Shown here in pieces: positions 47,043 through 55,676 of a stretch of 64,000 bases of DNA. Source of the DNA: Arcticibacter svalbardensis MN12-7 (lineage in GTDB: Bacteria; Bacteroidota; Bacteroidia; Sphingobacteriales; Sphingobacteriaceae). The stretch lies in NCBI RefSeq assembly GCF_000403135.1, contig NZ_AQPN01000020.1:17065-81064 (forward strand), in the 5' to 3' direction. Under the pieces are notes generated by a model. It saw only the letters and a list, made by a program, of their open reading frames with translations. It was not told the origin of the DNA and made no database searches. Position 1 is the stretch's first letter, and each line of letters begins with the position of its first letter. A program made the position numbers and the translations under genes.

Positions 47043-47137
47043 GAGTCCCGAGTCCCTGTCTCAACTGACTTGCACCCGGAAGGAAGTAGATCCATTTTCG
47101 TGGACGAAAATACATCTTGCTCATTTCGGGGGAAATG
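47043..47137. other. Candidate oriT region upstream of mobA
   Basis: Two tandem GAGTCCC heptamers (47043-47056) are followed by hairpin ATTTTCG/CGAAAAT (47094-47100, 47105-47111, TGGA loop) and hairpin CATTTC/GAAATG (47122-47127, 47132-47137, GGGG loop). Repeats plus two hairpins just upstream of mobA are the usual shape of an oriT. No nic consensus can be assigned by eye. A 71-codon minus-strand frame (47029-47244) covering it looks fortuitous. Confidence 0.5.
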
Positions 47138-47244
47138 TAACTTTTCTTAGAATTTTTTATAATCCTATAAACTGACCTTTTTATCGCTGGTTGTGCCCGG
47201 CTATTGTTAATGAAATCATCAAAATATATCAATCTGAAAATCAC

Positions 47245-48351
47245 TTCACTGATTAATCATTCCTAAATGGGAGTTATTTACAAGGATCCCCTCTGCCTAA
47301 ACTCCTGCTAAAGATTTTCTTTTTTGCCTTAATTTTTCCTTTCCATTTCTTCCATGAAGTCTATTTCATGTCCAACAAGTCATGAATGATGGTTAGCTGA
47401 TTATGAAAAAAAGGATTGCTAACTTTTAACGATGTGTTTCCATAGCTTATCAATTATTTGGTAGCAAAACTCTGCTATCAGTTAGCTAAAATCACTTAGT
47501 TAGGATTTAGGTTAAGAGAGATTTAAAAAATCCAACTACAAAAAAGAGTATGTATTGCCTTTAAAAGACCCAGAAAATGTTGACGTCCAGAGGCGAGATG
47601 TAGGTTTTGTGCCTTTAGCGGATTACGTCAACTATTGGAACATTGTCTGGAATGTGAAAAACTATGAAAAAGACCTACCAGGGTTGGATGAACTGAATGG
47701 AATAAAACAATAACATCTTGCTAGTCGAGTATTCGGGGAAGAGTAAAATAAACTGTTAGCATTACTTCATAATAGGTGTTGGCTTGGCTTTATGCTTTAT
47801 TTTCAACTCTTCCCATTTATCTCACTAACCAGTTTAAAACTTAGTACGGGGGAATTAAAGAAAAAGGATAAATTCTGACGTTTTGTACTATTCTTTAATT
47901 TACTTCCAAAATTCATCTTATATATTCAAAAAAGTAATTAGGATGATGTTATAAGAAATTAATCACTTTGATTTAGTAGATAATAATACTGAATTAGCAT
48001 AATTTGATATCTTTGGTAAAGGACATAAGCTACTAAATAAAAGGTATTGTTTAAGATATTTTATGAGACGATGTGGTTTTTCCCTTTTAGTTAATCAAGA
48101 TTCAACACCAATTTATACAATAAATTTGAGATATTTGATTCTTGTTTTATAATTATCGTTATGTTAAATAGAATCAATTATCTTACCCTCTTGCGACTTT
48201 ATAATATAAGCGCTTTAAAGAACCCTATCTTGTGTTTTAAACTGTCTACTGAATTTGGCACCAACAACGACCTACAACTCGCTAGCTTGATACGCTTTAT
48301 GACTATGAAATACCTCGAGGAGAAAGTCTGTCGCCTGATTAGTCAAATCGT
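47245..48351. other. Gene-poor junction between the mob genes and the defence island
   Basis: 1.1 kb, AT-rich. It holds the gene fragment at 47516-47713 and otherwise only short frames with no supporting features. It marks the change from conjugation genes to defence genes and may contain an old recombination scar. Confidence 0.5.
47516..47713 (+). pseudogene. Fragment of a coding gene, no start codon
   Basis: An open frame of 65 codons with protein-like content (KEYVLPLKDPENVDVQRRDV, ADYVNYWNIVWNVKNYEKDL), beginning directly after a TAA and without a usable ATG. It reads as the C-terminal end of a larger gene whose front part is missing. Family unknown. Confidence 0.45.
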
Positions 48352-49941
48352 CTAATACAAATCCAAAGTTTCATAACCTGAATAGTTGATACCTAACTCA
48401 CGAACAAATTTTCTCTCAGAGCTTTGAATTATTGATTCTCTTAATCTAATAAACTCGTCAATTTTATTAGCTCTGTACAAATAAACGAGTTCAGGTGTAA
48501 TGAAAAACCTTTCTAGTGTAGTTGTATCCTCTAATTCAACAAAATTATGTAAATTCTTCTCAGAGGAATGCATCTCATAGTCGGAACTTGCACGTAAAAT
48601 GATGTTTCCAGGCGTTCTTTCCTTTTGGCTAGCGACGAATACCTCTCTAAGTCTTTCTCCAACATCCATATCCATTTCATCATAAGCATGATTTATCATG
48701 AACAACTGTAATGTCTTCGTCCTAACACCAGTAAAATTGATTTTTTCAGGGAATTTTGCGGACTCAAAATTTTCGACAATTTTAAGTATCCCATCCTCAT
48801 GTTTACCTTGAGCAAAGTTCAGAAACCTTTTATATGCAGCTCGTTGTTGTGAAAGAGAGTAAATTGTAAAATAGTTTGAATAGCTAGTTATCCAAAACCA
48901 TTTCTTAAGATTTTCTACATTCTTAAAAGAAGGATTCTTATTAATTCTGAAAAAATCAGCTATAAAGATTAACTGTGTAGGATAGGGAAGCAATCTTACA
49001 TCCCAAACTTTCAAATGTTTGTGCAGAAAATGAACAGCCATTTCTATATGCTCAAAGGAAGTAAAAGTGAGATATTCTAAATCGTGTTTTAAAAGATCTT
49101 CAACCTTAACGTCAAAATGCACTTTATTTCTGCTGGTTGATATACAATTTAGTACAGTGTCCCTTTTCAAATTTTCAAAATTATATATACTAAGCTTATT
49201 TAGAAACTCAGTAATCGCTTCGCTAAATAGAAAATTTGTATCAGGATTATAGCTCAAAGCAGACAACATAAAATCCTGAGATATCTCTGTACCAGTGGAA
49301 TTTATGCGAGAAAATATTTCAACGGCACTTTTAATATCTCCACCTCTAATTTCTACAAAGGGTATTTCATAGTCATAAAATGTCTTGCTGATTTCTTTTG
49401 CATTCTCAATTAATCTAGTGCTTTCACTCTTATCAAGGATGTTACTCTCTAATTCTTTAACAAAATCCAAGAACTCAAAAGTATCGACAATCCGGTGTAG
49501 CGGCATGTAGTAATACCTTTTTTCATGATTATTCTTTATATAAGTGAACTCGCGATCACTTAGATTATAAAAAATATTAAACTCTTTAGCTCCTATTAAC
49601 TTTTCATTTTCTGCATAATCATCCGGGTTAACCAAGCAACCAAAAAGCGTACTAAGTCGCTGAAAACCATCTAAGACATACTTTAAGTCCCGTGATGTTT
49701 TTTTTACATGATACGGGCCTATATATTCTCTAGTTTTGAATTCAGCATTAGGAGACCATAGTAAAAGACTTCCTATCGGATACCCTTTTAAGATACTGTC
49801 AAACAACTCCAGCATCTGTTGCGGTTTCCAAACGAAATCTCGTTGAAATACAGGTATTTTTATCGCACCTGCTTTCATGTTTGCAATAAGATTTATAAGC
49901 CTATCCTTATCGGGCTTTACATTTAAAGGTCTTTCTATCAT
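48352..49941 (-). CDS. DUF262-family protein (ParB-like fold), variant DGFQR motif
   Basis: 529 aa. Starts IPVFQRDFVWKPQQMLELFD, then GYPIGSLLLW and VLDGFQRLSTLFG (residues 91-95), the DUF262 landmarks; the canonical motif is DGQQR. Later parts (FSRINSTGTEISQDFMLSAL, NFVELEDTTTLERFFITPEL) follow the family to its end. I see no DUF1524-type HNH motif, so unlike GmrSD it may lack its own nuclease. The last gene of a three-gene operon with a TOPRIM-like protein and an AAA ATPase; its ATG overlaps the preceding stop (ATGA). A nucleotide-dependent DNA-sensing or restriction role is inferred. Confidence 0.85.
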   Translation of the reverse strand: MIERPLNVKPDKDRLINLIANMKAGAIKIPVFQRDFVWKPQQMLELFDSILKGYPIGSLLLWSPNAEFKTREYIGPYHVKKTSRDLKYVLDGFQRLSTLFGCLVNPDDYAENEKLIGAKEFNIFYNLSDREFTYIKNNHEKRYYYMPLHRIVDTFEFLDFVKELESNILDKSESTRLIENAKEISKTFYDYEIPFVEIRGGDIKSAVEIFSRINSTGTEISQDFMLSALSYNPDTNFLFSEAITEFLNKLSIYNFENLKRDTVLNCISTSRNKVHFDVKVEDLLKHDLEYLTFTSFEHIEMAVHFLHKHLKVWDVRLLPYPTQLIFIADFFRINKNPSFKNVENLKKWFWITSYSNYFTIYSLSQQRAAYKRFLNFAQGKHEDGILKIVENFESAKFPEKINFTGVRTKTLQLFMINHAYDEMDMDVGERLREVFVASQKERTPGNIILRASSDYEMHSSEKNLHNFVELEDTTTLERFFITPELVYLYRANKIDEFIRLRESIIQSSERKFVRELGINYSGYETLDLY

Positions 49942-50969
49942 ATTAATTTTGCGACCATTTGCATGATACTTTCTAACTCTACTATATCTTCTAATATACC
50001 CGACGGAACTTCCGCTTTAACGGAATGATGTATGCACCTCTGTTCCAAAATTACTCTATTGGAGGTTATTAAGAACAATTCGGAGGTTCTGTTTTTATGA
50101 TCTTCCAAATATTTATCAAAATTGAAAAAATCATACCCATCAGGGGTTAGTTGGTCGATCTCCTTTTTAGCTTCCTCCGTTAATTGTTCAATATTACTGA
50201 AAAGTAATTCCTTTGGTATATAATTTTCAATTTCCCTTTTATAAAGCATGTGCCAATTAATTCTATCCTCATTAGCATATGACCATTCTACTACATTAGT
50301 AATATCAAAAGCTCGGTCATTTTTCAAGTAGGTTAATGCATTATGCCACTTATTATTAATAGATACACTATTATCCCTATCGCTATCAAAAACCGTCATT
50401 AGTTTGTGTCGTTGAATGTCTACGTAGTTCCCACTAATATATGCTTTAATTACTTTTATCAGCTCTCCAGCACCTCCAAGGCCTACAGGTACCAATCGAT
50501 TACTTAAGTATGCCTGCTGAACAGCTTTAAAAACAGTTTTCTTTGTGTTGTGATTAGCATAATTATCGATTATTCCCTTAATGAAATTCCAATCATTAGT
50601 CCCGTTTTCTAAAAAGATGAGAGATGGTAATTCTGAAATACGTAATGCATCATTAGGTGAAGTTTCATCGGCCTCTAGTCCGATGACAATAGTCGTAAAA
50701 TAAAATTTTTGAGGTTGGGATATATAGGCTGATTGTTGAAGAATTATATCGATTCTATCCTCTAACTCTTGTAATATAGGTTCAGGTAAATACCTAGCAG
50801 TAATAGAATTATCAAAAAAGGCATTGTCGTCGTTATATATAATTTCGGTTAGATTTTCAAAATCCCACAGATACCTTCTATCTGTGAAATCCAATATCAA
50901 TCGCAGCAAGGTTTTTTGCAATTCCGCATTATCCACATAAAATAACGCTGGATTAAATTTAAATATCAT
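49938..50969 (-). CDS. TOPRIM-like (OLD/DUF4435-type) nuclease candidate
   Basis: 343 aa. Spaced acidic motifs match a TOPRIM fold: IFLENGTNDWNFI (Glu121), VPVGLGGAGELIKVIKAY, MTVFDSDRDN (Asp195, Asp197) and KREIENYIP (residues 244-252). This E / DxD / K-x-E-N-Y layout is that of the OLD-family and DUF4435 nucleases, including AriB of PARIS. The N-terminal 100 residues are a separate helical domain I do not know. It overlaps the ATPase end by 11 bp and the DUF262 start by 4 bp. Probably a metal-dependent nuclease released or activated by the ATPase (inference). Confidence 0.7.
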   Translation of the reverse strand: MIFKFNPALFYVDNAELQKTLLRLILDFTDRRYLWDFENLTEIIYNDDNAFFDNSITARYLPEPILQELEDRIDIILQQSAYISQPQKFYFTTIVIGLEADETSPNDALRISELPSLIFLENGTNDWNFIKGIIDNYANHNTKKTVFKAVQQAYLSNRLVPVGLGGAGELIKVIKAYISGNYVDIQRHKLMTVFDSDRDNSVSINNKWHNALTYLKNDRAFDITNVVEWSYANEDRINWHMLYKREIENYIPKELLFSNIEQLTEEAKKEIDQLTPDGYDFFNFDKYLEDHKNRTSELFLITSNRVILEQRCIHHSVKAEVPSGILEDIVELESIMQMVAKLI

Positions 50970-52173
50970 TAGATTGACTTCTTTTCCTTTTTAAAGCATT
51001 CTTTATTTCTAATATTTCATCTAAATTTTCATTAAACACGCCCTCTGGCCAGTTTGACAATCCTCCTTCTTTATCGATTGTGATTTCAAGAAGCTCCTGA
51101 CCTTCATTCTCAGCATCATCAACCCAATATATAACAACATCGTCTTCTGTGAGACCAAAATCATTATCAATTATCAATTTTCGAATCCTTAATATAAAGT
51201 TTTCAGCATGTGTCTCGATAATAAAACTTTGTTGGTAGTTTTTCGCAGACCTTGCAAAAAGCTCAGCTAAATCAGCGTGAGCCGCAGGATGAAGGTGTAG
51301 TTCCGGTTGCTCAAGAACTATTATGGAGTTTGGATTAGAAATGTTCGCACGTACCACAAGTGGTAACGCCTGATTCATCCCTTGTCCAACATCAACTATG
51401 TTAATTTCAGCATCGTCTTTGGAGAGAAATACCTCAAGATATGGTCTATTCTTCGAGTTTATCTTTAGCTCCCAGCCATTAAAATGTTCTTTATACCAAG
51501 CTCCCACCTTATGATGTAAATCGTCATTCATATACTCACTTACACCTAAAATCGGGTAAGCATATTCACCTTTCACTCCTAATTTATCATAAACCATTTT
51601 TCCAATCAGGTGAAACTGACGATCCGGAAGAATTCTAAAAGGCCCAATGTAGTCTACATCGAGCCTGAGATCTGCACTTATATGGTGTAATAGATCTGTA
51701 CCATCATCGGTTTTCAATTCCTGAGGTACAAAACCTTTAAAAGAACAGGTATACCTTATGCCTTTACTATCAGTATAACCTGTAGACGGTGAATAACTTA
51801 GTTTTAATGTAAATTTTGGTGAAATATATTCCCACTTAAGAATTTTTAGTTCGTATTCAGCTGTCGTCGATAATACACTTACATTCAAATAGTGCGCGTC
51901 ATCAAATCCAAGTGAAAAGTTTACCGGTACGCTTGGTTGTCGATTATAAACCAGATCTCTAAATTCACCACCAAGGCTTACATCATTATTGCTTAGCATC
52001 AAGGGCTCTTCATAGATTCCCGAGAGAGAATTTTCCAGCAAAGTAAATAACTTCGCAATGGAACTTTTACCTGAGGAATTTTTACCTATTAAAAGGGTGA
52101 TGGGCTTTATAACCACCGTTTGTTCGGTTAAAAATGCTTTATAGTTAGAAAACGAAAGCGTTTGAATTTTCAT
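50959..52173 (-). CDS. AAA15/DUF3696-type ATPase
   Basis: 404 aa from the ATG at 52173 (a longer frame starts at 52227, less likely). Opens MKIQTLSFSNYKAFLTEQTV, with Walker A GKNSSGKS at residues 30-37. Walker B is SIIVLEQPELHLHP, followed by SFIIETHAENFILRIRKLI, and the C-terminus EGVFNENLDEILEIKNAL resembles DUF3696. It is an ABC/SMC-like ATPase of the OLD/PARIS type. First gene of the operon; its promoter lies in the 130-bp gap shared with the divergent GIY-YIG gene. Likely the sensor that controls the TOPRIM and DUF262 partners (inference). Confidence 0.85.
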   Translation of the reverse strand: MKIQTLSFSNYKAFLTEQTVVIKPITLLIGKNSSGKSSIAKLFTLLENSLSGIYEEPLMLSNNDVSLGGEFRDLVYNRQPSVPVNFSLGFDDAHYLNVSVLSTTAEYELKILKWEYISPKFTLKLSYSPSTGYTDSKGIRYTCSFKGFVPQELKTDDGTDLLHHISADLRLDVDYIGPFRILPDRQFHLIGKMVYDKLGVKGEYAYPILGVSEYMNDDLHHKVGAWYKEHFNGWELKINSKNRPYLEVFLSKDDAEINIVDVGQGMNQALPLVVRANISNPNSIIVLEQPELHLHPAAHADLAELFARSAKNYQQSFIIETHAENFILRIRKLIIDNDFGLTEDDVVIYWVDDAENEGQELLEITIDKEGGLSNWPEGVFNENLDEILEIKNALKRKRSQSNDI

Positions 52174-52303
52174 CATATAGATGCAAGTTTGGATCAAATC
52201 TACCAAATAAATGTCCACAAATAGCAATCGACTTAGAACCCTTAAAATTATAAATGTTGTAATAGCCGTTTAGAATTGTCTTAGTTACGCGTAACTTTAT
52301 AGA

Positions 52304-52678
52304 ATGGAAAGGAACGAATCAGAAATAATAATGAATCTTTACAATGAACTTATTCAATCCAAAATCCATCCTATTCCGCAGATCGGAAAGATAGACAGAA
52401 CTACGAACCACGGCGTCTATATTATTTATGGCCCCAACGATGATGTTCTTCATGTTGGGATGGCTCGCTCAGGTATTGGGGGATTGAACCAACGACTTAA
52501 TGATCACCTTTTGAATAAAAGCTCTTTTTACAGAGGCTATCTGGGAAAAAAGAATATTTCACTAAGACAAAATCACAAATTTCGTTATTTAGAGATAGAA
52601 GACCTACGAACCAGGGCTTTAGTAGAGTCTTTAACTGCTGGATTACTTTGCCCAGCACACTTTGGAATTGAAAAGTAG
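52304..52678 (+). CDS. GIY-YIG-type nuclease (short)
   Basis: 124 aa with the GIY-YIG order: GVYIIYG (37-43), VLHVGMA (HVG at 50-52 in place of YIG), LNQRLNDHL with Arg64, and ESLTAGLL with Glu108. Tyr39, Arg64 and Glu108 could form the active site, though the second motif is divergent. It diverges from the AAA/TOPRIM/DUF262 operon and lies 157 bp before the methyltransferase gene, so it may be part of the restriction-modification system or a companion nuclease. Confidence 0.7.
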   Translation: MERNESEIIMNLYNELIQSKIHPIPQIGKIDRTTNHGVYIIYGPNDDVLHVGMARSGIGGLNQRLNDHLLNKSSFYRGYLGKKNISLRQNHKFRYLEIEDLRTRALVESLTAGLLCPAHFGIEK

Positions 52679-52835
52679 TTGTCCTCTACAAACTTTCAAA
52701 ACCAATCTCCAATTGATTATATCTTACTATATATCAATTTTTTACCGACGATAGATAACATTTCAGGCTTAAAATCAATTTTTACACGAAGTAATTTCTT
52801 AGCTTTGGTATATAAATCCAGTTTCGCTATAGAAT

Positions 52836-54230
52836 ATGTACCAGGAAAACTTTTACTCAGTTGAAGATGCTGCAGAGGCACTAAACTTCTCACCTCAATA
52901 CGTCCGCAAACTGTTAAGAGAAGATAAACTGATAGGCGTTATGGTGGGTAAAACATGGGTCATTCCATCAGAAAATGTTGATTCTTTTGATATAACAAGC
53001 CACCAATTAGCTAACACTGAATTAGATAGAAAAAGCACCTTACGGGTTAAAGTCGGTATTCCAAAAGTTTTATCTTTTTTTTCTGGAGCGATGGGTCTTG
53101 ATTTGGGTCTCGAAAAAGCAGGATTTCAAACCCTGCTTACATGTGAAATTGACAAGGCTTCTAGAAAAACCATCATTTTCAATAAGCCCAATATTGGCCT
53201 AATAGGAGATATCAGAAATTATTCAGCAGATCAAGTTCTAGAATTTGCTGGATTAAAAAAAGGTGAACCAATAGAATTAATGGCTGGAGGTCCTCCATGT
53301 CAGGCATTCAGTACTGCTGGAAATAGAAAAGGGTTTGAGGACGAAAGAGGTAACGTTTTTTTGAAGTATCTAAGCTTAATCGAAGATCTGAAACCTCAAT
53401 ATATTGTGCTTGAAAATGTTAGAGGAATTCTTTCAACGAAGTTTTCATTAGAAGCAGACGACGATATTTCAAAACACTTCACGCAAGCATTTAAAGATAC
53501 ACCAGGATCGGCATTGTACTATATTAAGAAAAGACTTGAACGTGCAGGATATATAATTACATTCAACCTGTATAATTCAGCGAATTTTGGTGCTCCACAA
53601 ATAAGGGAGAGAGTAATTATAACTGGAACTTTGAGTGGTGAACCTTTGCCATTTTTACATCCGACGCATAGCGAGAATGGAGAATTTGGACTTAAAAAAT
53701 GGAAGACTTTCAGAAAGGCCATTCAAAATTTACCTGATCAATGTGACTTTGTCAAGTTCCCAGAAAAAAGACTGAAGTTCTATAGACTTTTATCTGAAGG
53801 ACAAAACTGGAGGAATCTATCTCCGGAGCTTCAAAAAGAAGCATTAGGTAAATCATATTATTTAGGCGGTGGTAAGACGGGCTTTTTCAGACGAATAGCG
53901 TGGGATCGACCCGCGCCTACTGTGGTTACTCATCCCGCTATGCCAGCTACTGATCTGGCCCATCCGGTGGAAGATAGGCCATTATCAGTTCAAGAATATA
54001 AACGCGTCCAAGAATTTCCAGACGACTGGACAATTGAGGGTTCTACTTTAGATCGATATCGCCAAATTGGGAATGCTGTTCCAGTAAGCTTAGGAAAAGC
54101 TGTAGGTGAATTGATAATGTCTGCTATAAAAGGAGACAAGAAGAGCCCTATAAATGATTTTAAATTTTCCAGGTATAATAATACATCTAACAAGCAATGG
54201 CTTATAGAGATTGAAAAGCAGATTATTTAA
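52836..54230 (+). CDS. DNA cytosine-5 methyltransferase with N-terminal HTH
   Basis: 464 aa. Residues 1-55 form a helix-turn-helix of the excisionase type (YSVEDAAEALNFSPQYVRKL). The catalytic domain follows: motif I SFFSGAMGLDLGLEKAGF, IV GGPPCQAFSTAG (Cys155), VI IVLENVRGIL, VIII QIRERVIITG, and IX/X ending in RYRQIGNAVPVSLG. The target-recognition region lies about 280-400. It methylates cytosine in a recognition site shared with the convergent endonuclease, whose gene it overlaps by 8 bp. The fused HTH suggests it also represses or times restriction (inference). Confidence 0.92.
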   Translation: MYQENFYSVEDAAEALNFSPQYVRKLLREDKLIGVMVGKTWVIPSENVDSFDITSHQLANTELDRKSTLRVKVGIPKVLSFFSGAMGLDLGLEKAGFQTLLTCEIDKASRKTIIFNKPNIGLIGDIRNYSADQVLEFAGLKKGEPIELMAGGPPCQAFSTAGNRKGFEDERGNVFLKYLSLIEDLKPQYIVLENVRGILSTKFSLEADDDISKHFTQAFKDTPGSALYYIKKRLERAGYIITFNLYNSANFGAPQIRERVIITGTLSGEPLPFLHPTHSENGEFGLKKWKTFRKAIQNLPDQCDFVKFPEKRLKFYRLLSEGQNWRNLSPELQKEALGKSYYLGGGKTGFFRRIAWDRPAPTVVTHPAMPATDLAHPVEDRPLSVQEYKRVQEFPDDWTIEGSTLDRYRQIGNAVPVSLGKAVGELIMSAIKGDKKSPINDFKFSRYNNTSNKQWLIEIEKQII

Positions 54231-55032
54231 TTTGTTTACCCTTTTTTGGCGTTGGTACTTTTACCTCGGTCAATGAATTAAATTTAATCAACTTTGCCCA
54301 ATCAATTGCCCCTGCTTCATCTGTAAACTGAAGCAAAAATTCTTTTTCAAGTCTATTTTTTAAATTTCCATAAGATACATTGAATTCTTGATTTTGCCTC
54401 TCAGCCTCATGTCCAATTGGGACAATTATATCAATAAAGAGATTAGGATCACCTGATATCAGTTCCCAAAATCTTTGTCCACACATTTTATAGTAATTAC
54501 CTTTCGCCTTTAATTCAGACTTGTCTTGAGATCTACCATAACAGCAACCGTTCACACAAATTGTTTCGACCTTCCCTCCTGATGTACTTAGTCGTTTCCG
54601 AGCAGTATTGAACTGATCAATTAACTTCTTGTACTGACTATCGTTTCCCCAGTTAGGTCCGGATTTTATAGCAACTAAGTACCGTTTACCATCCTTTACA
54701 AAGTCTAAATCAATGCCATCAACTGCGGCCTTTTGTCCGCCGTACACTGCCTGGTTGATATAAATCGCTAATCTTTCAAGCCAGTTCCCGAATATTCCTT
54801 CTTCACTCGACGAGAGAAAAGCAGACAAAATACCATCTATAATTTCGCTTGCGGTAGTTACATTTTTGGCTTTAAATAAATATGGGTTTTTGGCTCGAAT
54901 AACATCACTAAGTTTTATACTATTAACCTTAGCTAACCGTTTCTCGTGAAAATCTTTAATATTATTCTCAACGTATCTTGTAACATCGTTTAAATCTAGT
55001 TTTGTCATGTTCTCTACCATCTTTGAGACCAA
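54223..55032 (-). CDS. Type II restriction endonuclease, PmeII-like
   Basis: 269 aa (starts at 55020 or 55008 are also possible). The N-terminal VTRYVENNIKDFHEKRLAKV, KNPYLFKAKNVTTASEII matches the PmeII-like family as I recall it. The active site is PD-(D/E)xK type: DGIDLDFVKDGKRYLVAIKS with Asp108/Asp110 and Lys123. A Cys cluster (CVNGCCYGRSQ, YKMCGQRFW) may bind zinc. Convergent with the methyltransferase. Family name by memory; function as partner of the methyltransferase is likely. Confidence 0.8.
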   Translation of the reverse strand: MVSKMVENMTKLDLNDVTRYVENNIKDFHEKRLAKVNSIKLSDVIRAKNPYLFKAKNVTTASEIIDGILSAFLSSSEEGIFGNWLERLAIYINQAVYGGQKAAVDGIDLDFVKDGKRYLVAIKSGPNWGNDSQYKKLIDQFNTARKRLSTSGGKVETICVNGCCYGRSQDKSELKAKGNYYKMCGQRFWELISGDPNLFIDIIVPIGHEAERQNQEFNVSYGNLKNRLEKEFLLQFTDEAGAIDWAKLIKFNSLTEVKVPTPKKGKQIK

Positions 55033-55117
55033 TATCAGAAAAAGAATTGAGTCTCAACCTGCAGTATATTATATATGTTTAAAGGATGATCATACGAGTA
55101 AGTAAATAATTCCTGCT

Positions 55118-55417
55118 TCAGTATTTTTTTAAATATTCAGATTCCAAAAATTCAAGTTTGGTATTTAAATACAGCATCATGTCGTATGCTTTACGGAGTG
55201 CATCTTCAAATAGTTTTGCATGGGTCGAATAGGCCCCGCTCTCGTATCCAACAAGTGCAAATTAACCTTTAATTTGGGAAAACCCTATGCTATAAGGATA
55301 CTCACATGAAGACGTATAATCAACATTAACAGCAAACGTCTTTTCTAGATTTTCAAATATGTAATTATTACCATACATCTCGATCAGAGACCAATTGTAA
55401 CAACAAGTATCTTTATG
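55118..55417 (-). pseudogene. Decayed gene with an in-frame TAA
   Basis: Minus-strand frame open from 55417 to the stop at 55118 except for a single TAA at 55262-55264. Protein-like content is seen on both sides: WSLIEMYGNNYIFENLEKTF and YTSSCEYPYSIGFSQIKG before, ALVGYESGAYSTHAKLFEDA and MMLYLNTKLEFLESEYLKKY after. The first ATG is at 55378. It lies just downstream of the small gene at 55438 in the same direction, so it may have belonged to the same operon. Family unknown; 55033-55117 holds nothing else. Confidence 0.5.
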
Positions 55418-55437
55418 TCAGTATATTAGCTGTTTTT

Positions 55438-55653
55438 CTATTCTTCGAAAATAGAGTCGGTGTCGCCATTCCAAAGTAAAGTGTCTACATCTGAAATTAT
55501 CATTCCTGTCGAACCATAATGACTTTCTAACCTTGTAAGGTCTAGTTTTGCTTTTTCATGAGCTTCTGAACCTGTTGAGGCTGAACGAATTGGTCCTCTT
55601 TTTTGATTAACAGAGAATATTCCTGTCGATAAAATTGCTCTTTTCTTTTTCAT
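55438..55653 (-). CDS. Small protein linked to the 814-aa gene
   Basis: 71 aa from the ATG at 55653 (MKKKRAILSTGIFSVNQKRG). It has no membrane segment or known domain. The N-terminus is basic with Ser/Thr, the C-terminus acidic (DVDTLLWNGDTDSIFEE). It starts 23 bp after the stop of the 814-aa gene, in the same direction, and an upstream in-frame ATG at 55698 overlaps that gene. It may be an immunity partner, chaperone or peptide substrate; none of these is shown by sequence. Confidence 0.5.
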   Translation of the reverse strand: MKKKRAILSTGIFSVNQKRGPIRSASTGSEAHEKAKLDLTRLESHYGSTGMIISDVDTLLWNGDTDSIFEE

Positions 55654-55676
55654 TTTATTTAGTCTTTTATGATTAA

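Noticed and set aside
47029..47244. 71-codon minus-strand frame upstream of mobA
   Set aside because: Covers the oriT-like repeats and hairpins; looks fortuitous.
48161..48355. 64-codon plus-strand frame before the DUF262 gene
   Set aside because: No domain, no ribosome site, and convergent overlap with the DUF262 end.
48352..52173. Direct call as PARIS system
   Set aside because: The ATPase and TOPRIM layout is similar, but the extra DUF262 gene and the lack of any search mean a PARIS label would be unsupported.
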